NCBI GenBank assembly: GCA_945929845.1
Contig: CAMEON010000023.1
Coordinates: 1-32,245 of the forward strand
DNA length: 32,245 nt
DNA from: an uncultured Clostridia bacterium
Lineage (GTDB): Bacteria; Bacillota; Clostridia; Oscillospirales; CAG-272
Reading direction: 5' to 3'
Part shown: positions 7,528 to 15,949 of the stretch, one piece after another
Position numbering within the stretch: the first letter of the stretch is position 1
Layout: every line of letters begins with the position of its first letter
Made by a program: the position numbers and the translations under genes
Notes under the pieces: generated by a model
The model's input: only the letters and a program-made list of their open reading frames with translations
Databases searched by the model: none
What the model was told of the DNA's origin: nothing

Positions 7528-8943
7528 ATGGAGGAAACACAGAATCACGCATTTCTCGGCACCGCCCCCGTGGGCAAGCTGATGTGCAAGTACGCCATCC
7601 CCTGCATCATCTCGCTCCTGGTGGCGGCTCTCTACAACATCGTGGATCAGATCTTCATCGCCAACGCCGACTACCTTGGCTCCTACGGCAATGCGGCCAA
7701 CATCGCCGTATTCCCCTTAACTGTCATCGCCCTGGCCATCGCCGTGATGATCGGCGACGGAGCCTGCGCCTTTGTCAGCATCAGCCTGGGCAGGAACAAC
7801 AAAGAGGAGGCTCACCGCAGTGTGGGCAATGCCATCCTGATCTGCATCGTAGCCAGCGCCCTGCTGACTGCCGTGTACCTGCTGGCCGCTGACCCTATCC
7901 TCAACGCCTTCGGCGGCAACATCAACCAGCGCACCATGGCGTGCTCCCAGGAGTACTTCTTCTGGATCACCCTGGGCATCCCCTTCTACATGTTCGGACA
8001 GGCCATGAACCCCATCATCCGCTCCGACGGAAGCCCGAAGTTCGCCATGGCCTCCACCCTGGCCGGTGCGATGCTGAACATCATCCTTGACCCCCTGTTC
8101 ATCTTCGTCTTCAAGTGGGGCATGATGGGTGCCGCTGTAGCCACTGTCATCGGGCAGATCGTCACCGCCGTCCTCTCTGTGTGGTACCTGTTCCACACCC
8201 GGGCGGTGCGCCTGAATCGGCACAGCTTCCGGCCGGACATCCGGTTGGCTGGTCGCTTCCTGTCCCTGGGCGTATGCAGTTTCCTGGCTCAGGTCTCCCT
8301 GGTGGCAGCCATGGCCGCCATCAACAATATGGTGCGGACATACGGTGCCATGGATCCTGTGTTCGGGCAGGAAGCCTTCGCCCAGATCCCCATGGCCGTG
8401 GTGGGCATCGTGATGAAGGTGTTCCAGATCGTCATCTCCATCGTCATCGGCATGACGGCGGGCTGCATCCCGGTGGTCGGCTTCAATGTGGGTGCCGGTC
8501 GGCCGGACAGAGCCAAGTCTCTGCTCACCCGCCTTCTGATCACGGAATTTGCGGTGGGCGTGGTGGCCTTGCTCATTGTGGAATTGCTCCCCAGGCAGCT
8601 GATCGCCATCTTCGGTGCCCAGAATGAAAGCACCTACTACACCGACTTTGCCATCAAAGCCTTCCGCACCTACCTGTGCATGCTCCCGCTGGCTACAGTG
8701 AACAAGGCCGCCTTCATCTTCCTGCAATCCCTGGGTAAGGCCTGGACATCCACCTTCCTCTCCATGCTCCGTGAGGTGGTGCTGGGCGTGGGTCTGGCTC
8801 TGCTTCTCCCCCTGGCCTTCCAGTTGGACGGTGTCCTGTACTCCATGCCGGTGGCCGACATCCTGACCTTTGTGGCCTCGGTCATCATCCTCGCCCTCAC
8901 CTATCGGAGCTTCCACAGGGACATACAGAAAATGCATGCCTGA
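7528..8943 (+). CDS. MATE family efflux transporter
   Basis: GTAPVGKLMCKYAIPCIISLLVAALYNIVDQIFIAN... MATE signature; ATG 7528 preceded by SD AAAGGAA (the frame is also open from ATG 7468). Confidence 0.93.
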   Translation: MEETQNHAFLGTAPVGKLMCKYAIPCIISLLVAALYNIVDQIFIANADYLGSYGNAANIAVFPLTVIALAIAVMIGDGACAFVSISLGRNNKEEAHRSVGNAILICIVASALLTAVYLLAADPILNAFGGNINQRTMACSQEYFFWITLGIPFYMFGQAMNPIIRSDGSPKFAMASTLAGAMLNIILDPLFIFVFKWGMMGAAVATVIGQIVTAVLSVWYLFHTRAVRLNRHSFRPDIRLAGRFLSLGVCSFLAQVSLVAAMAAINNMVRTYGAMDPVFGQEAFAQIPMAVVGIVMKVFQIVISIVIGMTAGCIPVVGFNVGAGRPDRAKSLLTRLLITEFAVGVVALLIVELLPRQLIAIFGAQNESTYYTDFAIKAFRTYLCMLPLATVNKAAFIFLQSLGKAWTSTFLSMLREVVLGVGLALLLPLAFQLDGVLYSMPVADILTFVASVIILALTYRSFHRDIQKMHA

Positions 8944-8945
8944 AT

Positions 8946-9263
8946 GTTACAGTTCACCTACTCCCCCACAGCGCACTCCCTTTTCCACCGTAGAGCGGGG
9001 CGAGGGGTCCCCGCGATGGCGTTTCTGTTGCTTTCGGTACCAGCAACGCTGGCTCCTCTGGGAAAAAGACAACAAATATACGACAGAATAACGCTCCGAA
9101 TCATACACAATACATGTTTTGAAAGTTCTTGGGGGTCTGGGGTCGGAAGTTTGCCGCATGGCAAACTTCATGCACTGGCAACATCCGGCATCGCCGGTGG
9201 AGCCAGTGCTGTTCTTCTCAAGAAGCCCCCAGGCGTTCTCCCGTACCCTACCTGAACTGTAAC
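8946..9263. repeat. Composite intergenic repeat bounded by inverted GTTACAGTTCA / TGAACTGTAAC
   Basis: GTTACAGTTCA at 8946-8956 and TGAACTGTAAC at 9253-9263. Contains a CCTACTCCCCCACAGCGCACTCCCTTTTCC segment and a GTTTTGAAAGTTCTTGGGGG segment, each with a second copy elsewhere in the window. Confidence 0.7.
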
Positions 9264-9315
9264 GAAAATGGACGCCTGAACTGTACTGCCCCCCGAAAAA
9301 AGCCAAAAGAAATCC

Positions 9316-9344
9316 TTGACATTTGGGGCGGGATGGAGTATGAT
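9316..9344 (+). promoter_or_regulatory. sigma70-type promoter for the class IV aminotransferase gene
   Basis: TTGACA-17 nt-TATGAT. Confidence 0.7.
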
Positions 9345-9408
9345 AGTAGGAGAGAAGACTGAATGAGATACGGTCGGCCCCGGAAGCGGGGAGGCCGGAG
9401 GAGGTAGC

Positions 9409-10257
9409 ATGGAAAATCTGGCATACTATAACGGCAAGTTCGGGCCGGTGGAGGAAATGACAGTGCCCTTCAACGACCGGGTGCACTTTTTCGGGGATGG
9501 GGTATACGATGTGACCTACGCCCGGAATCATGTGCCCTTTGCGCTGGGGGAGCACATTGACCGCTTCTACAACAGTGCGGTGCTTCTGGACATCCGCATC
9601 CCGTACGAAAAGGCCGAGCTGGCCGCCCTGGTACAGGATATGATCAACAAGGTGGACAGCGGGGAGCAGTTCGTGTACCTCCAGGCCACCCGGGGCACCC
9701 AGAACAGGGCGCACACCTATCCCGAGGACATGAAGGCAAACATATGGATGATGCTTCGCCCGCAAAAGGTGCAGGACATCTTCCGGGAGGTCACGGCCAT
9801 CACCGCCGAGGACACCCGCTTCTTCCACTGCAACATCAAGACGCTGAACCTTCTGCCCAGCGTCATGTACGCCCAGGCCGCCGAGCGGGCCGGGGTGTAT
9901 GAGACCATCCTGTACCGCAAGCCGGATCGGGTCACGGAATGCGCCCACGCCAATGTGCACATCATCAACGGCAACGGCGAGTTCCAGACCGCCCCCACCG
10001 ACAACCTGATCCTGCCCGGCATCGCCCGTGCCCACCTGATCAAGGCCTGCCACGCCCTGGGCGTGCCGGTACGGGAGACCCCCTTCACCCTGTCGGAGCT
10101 GATGGAGGCCAGCGAGGTCATCATCTCCTCCTCCAGTGCCTTCGGCCTGCACTGCGTGCAGATCGACGGGCAGCCCGTGGGCGGCAAAGCCCCCGAGACC
10201 CTCCGGGCCATCCAGCAGTGGGTGCTGGATGAGTTCCTGGCAGAAACCGACAGGTAA
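9409..10257 (+). CDS. Class IV PLP aminotransferase, D-amino-acid aminotransferase-like
   Basis: NDRVHFFGDGVYDVTYARNHVPFALGEHIDRFYNSA, LQATRG, CNIKTLNLLPSVMYAQAA, ECAHANVHIINGNGEFQTAP, SELMEASEVIISSSSAFG. Confidence 0.88.
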   Translation: MENLAYYNGKFGPVEEMTVPFNDRVHFFGDGVYDVTYARNHVPFALGEHIDRFYNSAVLLDIRIPYEKAELAALVQDMINKVDSGEQFVYLQATRGTQNRAHTYPEDMKANIWMMLRPQKVQDIFREVTAITAEDTRFFHCNIKTLNLLPSVMYAQAAERAGVYETILYRKPDRVTECAHANVHIINGNGEFQTAPTDNLILPGIARAHLIKACHALGVPVRETPFTLSELMEASEVIISSSSAFGLHCVQIDGQPVGGKAPETLRAIQQWVLDEFLAETDR

Positions 10258-10293
10258 ACCAACGCAGAAACCGACAGGTAAATCAACGCAGAA
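10240..10293 (+). repeat. 24-bp tandem repeat spanning the aminotransferase stop codon
   Basis: GCAGAAACCGACAGGTAAACCAAC / GCAGAAACCGACAGGTAAATCAAC / GCAGAA. Confidence 0.85.
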
Positions 10294-10299
10294 TGAAGA

Positions 10300-10337
10300 C
10301 CCGCCGCTCCCTTCCGGGGCGGCGGGCATTTTTACTG
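10300..10337. terminator. Terminator hairpin between convergent genes
   Basis: CCCGCCGC...GCGGCGGG followed by CATTTTTA. Confidence 0.7.
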
Positions 10338-10363
10338 CTCTGCTGTTACGCAGGGAGACTTCC

Positions 10364-10801
10364 TCACAGCGGCAACTGACCGCTCTCACCGGAGGTGAGC
10401 GTCTCTACCCCAGCGGCGGCCAGGGCAGAGGTGGCCTTCCCGTTGTCGTCCACACGGAGGACGACGCAGGCCCGGCCATGGGACTGGGTCAGGAAGGCAT
10501 AGGAGTATTCCATATTGATCCCGGCTGCCGTCAGGATCTCCACCACACGGGCCAGGCCTCCCGGCTCGTCGGGGATCTCCACGGCGGTGACATCATTGAC
10601 AGCGAGAATATACCCCGCCTCCCGGAGGGCGGCGCAGGCGGCCTCGTGTTCCCGGACGATCAGGCGCAGGATGCCGAACTCCTGGGTGTCTGCGATGGCC
10701 ATGGCCCGCATATCCACCCCGGCCCCGGCCAGTACCCGGACAGCCCCCTCCAGAGCGCCGGCCCTGTTCTCGAGAAAAACGGAAATCTGTTTGATAGCCA
10801 T
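10364..10801 (-). CDS. Tandem ACT-domain protein
   Basis: MAIKQISVFLENRAGALEGAVRVLAGAGVDMRAMAIADTQEFGILRLIV...EIPDEPGGLARVVEILTAAGINMEYSYAF; SD AAAGGAG. Confidence 0.88.
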   Translation of the reverse strand: MAIKQISVFLENRAGALEGAVRVLAGAGVDMRAMAIADTQEFGILRLIVREHEAACAALREAGYILAVNDVTAVEIPDEPGGLARVVEILTAAGINMEYSYAFLTQSHGRACVVLRVDDNGKATSALAAAGVETLTSGESGQLPL

Positions 10802-10883
10802 AGGTAAACTCCTTTCAGTACGGTTCATTATGGTTTTCTGTTTCTGTATCTGTTGCTGTTTTTCGCCCGGACAGCGGTCTGTC

Positions 10884-12203
10884 TCAATCGATCAGCTTGC
10901 GTTTATCCACCACCCGCACGGCCTTGCCCTCGCTCCGGGCGATGGTCTTGGGTGCCACCAGGTGAACCACCGGATTGATACCCAGCATGGTCTTGATGGC
11001 TCCGGCCAGCTTCTTCTCGGCGGCGGTCACGCCCTTGACGGTGTCGGTGAACTGCTCCTCGCTCAGCTCCACATACACATCCAGGGTGTCGGTGTTGTTG
11101 GCTCTGTCCACCTCGATCTGATAGTTGGGCGCATAGCCCTCCTGGAGCAGGACCGTCTCGATCTGGGACGGGAACACATTCACGCCCCGGATGATCAGCA
11201 TGTCGTCACTGCGGCCCATGGGCTTGCTCATCCGGACAAAGGTGCGCCCGCAGGGGCAGGGCGTGCGATCCAGCACGCAGATGTCCCGGGTGCGGTACCG
11301 CAGCAGGGGGAATGCCTGCTTATCCAGCGAGGTGAACACCAGCTCGCCCTTCTCCCCGTCCGGCAGAGGTTCCCCGGTGTCCGGGTCAATGATCTCGGCC
11401 AGGAAGTGATCCTCATTGATGTGCATGCCGTGCTGTTCCCGGCACTCAAAGGACACCCCGGGGCCGCTGGTCTCGGTCAGGCCGTAAATGTCATAGGCCT
11501 TGATGCCCAGGGACTTTTCAATGTCCCGGCGCATCTCCTCCGTCCACGGCTCCGCCCCGAAGATACCGGCCTTCAGCTTGTTATCCTCCGGCTTGTACCC
11601 CTTCTCCTTCAGTGCCTCGCCCAGATAGGCGGCGTAGGAGGGCGTACAGCAGAGGATGGTAGCCCCCAGATCCAGCATGAACTGGATCTGCCGCTCGGTG
11701 TTGCCGGAGGACATGGGCAGGGTCAGGCACCCCACCCGGTGGGAGCCGCCGTTCAGCCCGGGGCCTCCGGTGAACAGGCCGTAGCCGTAGGACACCTGGC
11801 ACACATCCTCCCGGGTGCCGCCGGCCGCCACAATGGCTCTGGCACAGCAGTCCTCCCACAGGTTCACATCCTCCTGGGTGTAGAAAGCCACCACCCGCCG
11901 ACCGGTGGTGCCGGAGGTGGACTGGATCCGCACGCAGTCCGCCTTGGGCACGGCCAGGAATCCGTCCGGGTAGTTGTCCCGCAGGTCAGCCTTGGTCAGG
12001 AAGGGCAGCTTGTGCAGATCCTCCACGCCCCGGATGTCCTCCGGTGTCACGCCTGCCGCCTCCATCTTGGTGCGGTACGGGGGCACATGCTCCCACACAT
12101 GCCGCACCTGCCTGACCAACTTCTCGCTCTGCATCTGCCGGATCTGTTCCACCGGCATGGTCTCTGCCTGTGGTTGATAGTATCTCTCGCTTTCCATGGG
12201 CAT
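10884..12203 (-). CDS. paaK: Phenylacetate-CoA ligase
   Basis: STSGTTGRRVVAFYTQEDV, YDIYGLTETSGPGVSFEC, RTRDICVLDRTPCPCGRTFVRM, RGVNVFPSQIETVLL. Confidence 0.93.
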   Translation of the reverse strand: MPMESERYYQPQAETMPVEQIRQMQSEKLVRQVRHVWEHVPPYRTKMEAAGVTPEDIRGVEDLHKLPFLTKADLRDNYPDGFLAVPKADCVRIQSTSGTTGRRVVAFYTQEDVNLWEDCCARAIVAAGGTREDVCQVSYGYGLFTGGPGLNGGSHRVGCLTLPMSSGNTERQIQFMLDLGATILCCTPSYAAYLGEALKEKGYKPEDNKLKAGIFGAEPWTEEMRRDIEKSLGIKAYDIYGLTETSGPGVSFECREQHGMHINEDHFLAEIIDPDTGEPLPDGEKGELVFTSLDKQAFPLLRYRTRDICVLDRTPCPCGRTFVRMSKPMGRSDDMLIIRGVNVFPSQIETVLLQEGYAPNYQIEVDRANNTDTLDVYVELSEEQFTDTVKGVTAAEKKLAGAIKTMLGINPVVHLVAPKTIARSEGKAVRVVDKRKLID

Positions 12204-12259
12204 ATTTCCTTTCCGTTTTTATTTCATGTTTATCCTCTGCTACAAGCCATCCCGCCGGA

Positions 12260-12850
12260 TCACAGCTCCGCCCCGCCGCTCTCCCGACCCAAAGTGAAGG
12301 CCGCCTTGTTCATGTCCACAAAACGGGGCTTGACGCAGGCCCCGATGGCATCCATCCATTTCTCCACCGGAATGTCCGGGAAAGAGCGGGACAGACGACC
12401 CAGGAGCACCAGGTTCACCGCCTTGGCCGAGCCTGCCTGGCAGGCCAGCGTCAGCGCATCCACGGCATCCACCCGCACACCCCGCTCCCGCAGGCTGTCC
12501 AGCACCCCGTGGGGGTATTCCGCCGCACCGGTGATCACCGGCATGGGATCCGTCTCCCGGTCGTTGACAATGATCAGACCGCCCTCCCGCAGGCGGGGCG
12601 CCCACCGGGCGGCCTCCAGCTTCTCGAAGGAGACCACGAAGTCCGCCTCCCCCTCGTCAATGATGGGCGATGCCACACAGTCCCCCCAGCGGACATAGGT
12701 GACAACACTGCCGCCCCGCTGGCTCATGCCGTGTACCTCGGACACCTTGACATCAAAGCCCTCCCCGCAGAGCAGGTAACCCAACAGCTTGCTGGCCAGC
12801 AGGGTGCCCTGACCGCCTACGCCTACGATCATGATATTTCTGGTTTCCAT
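12260..12850 (-). CDS. iorB: Indolepyruvate ferredoxin oxidoreductase beta subunit
   Basis: METRNIMIVGVGGQGTLLASKLLGYLLCGEGFDVKVSEVHGMSQRGGSVVTYVRWGD. Confidence 0.93.
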   Translation of the reverse strand: METRNIMIVGVGGQGTLLASKLLGYLLCGEGFDVKVSEVHGMSQRGGSVVTYVRWGDCVASPIIDEGEADFVVSFEKLEAARWAPRLREGGLIIVNDRETDPMPVITGAAEYPHGVLDSLRERGVRVDAVDALTLACQAGSAKAVNLVLLGRLSRSFPDIPVEKWMDAIGACVKPRFVDMNKAAFTLGRESGGAEL

Positions 12851-12873
12851 ATGTATTCTCTCTCCTTCCCGCT

Positions 12874-14643
12874 TCACTGCTCGCCGCCCGACGGCTCACG
12901 GATGGCCCCGAAGGCGCAGAGCTGACTGCACACGCCGCATCCCACGCACAGGGTATCGTCCACAGCCGCCCGGCCGCCCTCCATGTGAATGGCAGGGCAA
13001 CCCAGCTTCATGCACTTCTTACAGCCCCGGCAGCTTTCCCGGTCTATGACCACCGGCATCTTGGGCTTGACATACTTCAGCAGGACGCAGGGACGGCGGG
13101 AAATGATCACGCTGGGGCCTTCAAAGGCCAGCTCCTCCGAGAGCACCTGCTCGCAGGCGGCCAGGTCATACGGATCTACCACCCGCACCCGCTGGATGCC
13201 GATGGCGTGGCAGAAGACTTCCAGGTCTACCTTTGTGGCTGGATCGCCGTGGATGTTGTACCCGGTGGAAGGGTTCTGCTGATGCCCGGTCATGCCGGTG
13301 ATGCTGTTATCAAGAATGATGACTGTGGAATTGGAGGCGTTGTAGGAGATGTTGACCAGCCCGGTCATGCCGGAGTGCATGAAGGTGGAGTCGCCGATGA
13401 CAGCCACCGTCTTGCCCTCGGTCTCCTTGCCGCCGACCTTGTTGAAGCCGTGGATGCCGGACACCGATGCGCCCATGCACAGCACCGAGTCCACCGCCTG
13501 GAGCGGCTGAGCCATGCCCAGGGTGTAGCACCCGATGTCACCGATGACAGTGACCTTATGCCGGGACAGCACATAGAACATACCCCGGTGGGGGCACCCG
13601 GCGCACATGACCGGAGGCCGGACGGGGATGGACGGCTCCGCCGCCACCGAGGGCGGCAGGGGCAGGCCGAAGGCCTTCCTGACCGTGTTCTGAGAGAACT
13701 CTCCCTCCAGGGGGAACAGGTTCTTGCCCTCCACGGCAAGACCCATAGCCCGGACATGGGTCTCTATCACCGGATCCAGCTCCTCGATGACCACCAGCCG
13801 ATCCACCCGGGCGGCAAAGTCCCGGATCAGGGTCTCCGGCAGGGGGTTGACCAGTCCCAGCTTGAGAATGCCCACGCTGTTCTCCTGGCTCTGACTGTTT
13901 CCGAACACCTCCCGGACATACTGGTAGCAGGTGCCGGAGCAGATGATGCCCAGCTTCGCCCGCTCCCCCGGCATCTCCAGCCGATTGAGGTCGCAGGTCT
14001 CGGCGAAGGCGGTCAGTGCCCGGGTGCGGGCCTCCACCACCGGGTGGCGGCGGATGGCGTTGGCCGGAGCCATGATGTACTTCTGAGGGTTCTTCACATA
14101 GGGTCGGAGCGGTGTCTCCTCCCGTGCGCCGGTCTCCACCAGGCTCTGGGAGTGGGAAATGCGGGTGCACATCCGCAGGATCACCGGGGTGTCGAACTGC
14201 TCGGACAGGGCAAAGGCCCTCATGGCGAAGTCCCGGGACTCGGCGGCATCGGCAGGCTCCAGCATGGGCACCTTGGCGGCAATGGCGTAGTGGCGGGAAT
14301 CCTGCTCGTTCTGGGAGGAGTGCATCCCCGGGTCATCCGCCACGCAGATGACCAGTCCCCCGTTGACGCCGGTGTAGGACAGGGTGAACAGCGGATCGGC
14401 GGCCACATTCAGTCCCACATGCTTCATGGTGCAGGCCGCCCGTGCCCCGGCCAGGGAGGCTCCGAAGGCGGCCTCCAGTGCCACCTTTTCATTGGGTGCC
14501 CATTCGCAGTACACCTCGGGGTAATTGGCCACGGTTTCGGTAATCTCTGTAGAGGGGGTCCCCGGGTAGCCGGACACCAACCGGCATCCCGCCTCGTAAA
14601 GCCCCCGGGCAACCGCCTCGTTGCCCAACATCAATTGTTTCAT
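12874..14643 (-). CDS. iorA: Indolepyruvate ferredoxin oxidoreductase alpha subunit
   Basis: MKQLMLGNEAVARGLYEAGCRLVSGYPGTPSTEITETVA...CPHRGMFYVLSRHKVTVIGDIGCYTLG; C-terminal 2x[4Fe-4S] CRGCKKCMKLGCP / CVGCGVCSQLCAFGAI; SD GAAAGGA. Confidence 0.95.
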   Translation of the reverse strand: MKQLMLGNEAVARGLYEAGCRLVSGYPGTPSTEITETVANYPEVYCEWAPNEKVALEAAFGASLAGARAACTMKHVGLNVAADPLFTLSYTGVNGGLVICVADDPGMHSSQNEQDSRHYAIAAKVPMLEPADAAESRDFAMRAFALSEQFDTPVILRMCTRISHSQSLVETGAREETPLRPYVKNPQKYIMAPANAIRRHPVVEARTRALTAFAETCDLNRLEMPGERAKLGIICSGTCYQYVREVFGNSQSQENSVGILKLGLVNPLPETLIRDFAARVDRLVVIEELDPVIETHVRAMGLAVEGKNLFPLEGEFSQNTVRKAFGLPLPPSVAAEPSIPVRPPVMCAGCPHRGMFYVLSRHKVTVIGDIGCYTLGMAQPLQAVDSVLCMGASVSGIHGFNKVGGKETEGKTVAVIGDSTFMHSGMTGLVNISYNASNSTVIILDNSITGMTGHQQNPSTGYNIHGDPATKVDLEVFCHAIGIQRVRVVDPYDLAACEQVLSEELAFEGPSVIISRRPCVLLKYVKPKMPVVIDRESCRGCKKCMKLGCPAIHMEGGRAAVDDTLCVGCGVCSQLCAFGAIREPSGGEQ

Positions 14644-14830
14644 GGTATTCTGATCCTTTCTCGGTTTTTCACGATACCTTCTGCTCTCGGACCCAGCTTC
14701 CGACTGCCCATGCAACGCACGGGAGCCGCTCCTGACGCAAAAAGCCCCCTGCGGCTGGGTTTTGTCTGCAAAGGGCAAACGACTCCGGTATCCCGCCGGA
14801 TGCATTCCCGCCCCGGCGGCCTGACACTTC

Positions 14831-14859
14831 ATTATACCTTCTTGCGGCAGGTTTGTCAA
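14831..14859 (-). promoter_or_regulatory. sigma70-type promoter of the iorAB-paaK-ACT operon
   Basis: Minus strand TTGACA-17 nt-TATAAT, about 190 nt upstream of the iorA ATG. Confidence 0.75.
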
Positions 14860-14910
14860 GAGTTTTCACACAATTTCGCCCCGATTCGCCTGCATTTTCC
14901 TGTGAAAAAT

Positions 14911-14999
14911 GTTGCAGTTCACCTACCCCCGCAGTGCGCTCCCTTTTCCGTTGCAGAGCGGGGGCAGGGGAGCGTGCCGGGAGGCAGATGAACTGTAAC
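14911..14999. repeat. ~89-bp MITE-like intergenic element bounded by GTTGCAGTTCA / TGAACTGTAAC
   Basis: Terminal inverted repeats; internal CCTACCCCCGCAGTGCGCTCCCTTTTCCGTTGCAGAGCGGGGGCAGGGG is similar to 8957-9005. Confidence 0.7.
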
Positions 15000-15157
15000 A
15001 ATAGGTACACCGCAAAGGTGTGTCGTTACGACAGCGTACCGTTTCGGGCGGCTTGCCCGAAGGGTTCCGTGGGCTTCCGAGTCCCCTCACCCGCAAACTG
15101 CCCAAAAACAAGGGCTCAGGGTGCGGAAAATTTTCCGTTTGGCTGTATAAAAAAATC

Positions 15158-15186
15158 TTGCAAAGTGTGGCATATTGTGTTATACT
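15158..15186 (+). promoter_or_regulatory. sigma70-type promoter for the rimP-nusA-infB operon
   Basis: TTGCAA-17 nt-TATACT. Confidence 0.65.
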
Positions 15187-15204
15187 ATAGAGGGAAAAGT
15201 ACAA

Positions 15205-15236
15205 GGAGAGTGGGTTTTGAGCGAATCCACTCTTCC
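15205..15236 (+). promoter_or_regulatory. Leader hairpin upstream of rimP
   Basis: GGAGAGTGG...CCACTCTTCC inverted repeat directly after the promoter. Confidence 0.5.
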
Positions 15237-15322
15237 CTTTATGTAGGAGGATCCGGCTGTCGCACGAAGGCGTGCCGGCCCCAAACAAAGCAGGCCGGGT
15301 GTCCGGCCGGGAAGGAAGCCAT

Positions 15323-15838
15323 ATGGCCGAGCAGAACCAACAGCCAAGATCCTACGCAAGACGGGTGCCCTCCCCCGGGCAGAGCCGCATTGCCGAGCAG
15401 GTACGCACGCTGATCACGCCTGTTGTCACAGACCTGGGGTACACGCTCTGGGATGTGGCCTATGTGAAGGAAGGGGCAGACTATATCCTGCGTGTCACCA
15501 TCGACCGGGAGAGCGGCATCACGGTGGACGACTGCGAGACAGTGTCCCATGCCATCGACCCAGTGCTGGACGAGGCCGACCCCATTCAGCAGTCCTACCT
15601 GCTGGAGGTCTCCTCCCCCGGCGTGGAGCGGGAGCTGACCCGGGAGGAGCACTTCGCCGCCTGCACAGGGGAGAAGGTGGAGCTTCGCCTCTTTGCCCCG
15701 GTGGATGGCAGTCGGGTGTATACCGGCGTTCTCCGTGGCCTTGACCCGGACGGGCAGGTGCTGGTAGAAGTGAATGGCACGGTGCGTGCCTTCCCCCGGT
15801 CGTCGGTCTCCAAGGTCAGAACGGTTTTTGACTTCTGA
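15323..15838 (+). CDS. rimP: Ribosome maturation factor RimP
   Basis: LGYTLWDVAYVKEGADYILRVTIDRESGITVDDCETVSHAIDPVLDEADPIQQSYLLEVSSPGVERELTREEHF; start at 15323 by SD GGAAGGA. Confidence 0.95.
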   Translation: MAEQNQQPRSYARRVPSPGQSRIAEQVRTLITPVVTDLGYTLWDVAYVKEGADYILRVTIDRESGITVDDCETVSHAIDPVLDEADPIQQSYLLEVSSPGVERELTREEHFAACTGEKVELRLFAPVDGSRVYTGVLRGLDPDGQVLVEVNGTVRAFPRSSVSKVRTVFDF

Positions 15839-15949
15839 ACACCCGATCCGTTATCGGGCTGCCGCCTGTCGCCGGGCCTTTGACCCGGACAGCCCCGGAA
15901 GCGCAAAGCAAGCATGAAACAGTAAAAATTCCTGAAAGGATGTATAGCA

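Noticed and set aside
8944-10389. 480-aa minus-strand ORF opposite the class IV aminotransferase
   Set aside because: Shadow ORF; the plus strand carries clear PLP class IV motifs, a promoter and an SD.
12985-14991. 668-aa plus-strand ORF antisense to iorA
   Set aside because: Antisense shadow ORF; iorA on the minus strand has unmistakable motifs.
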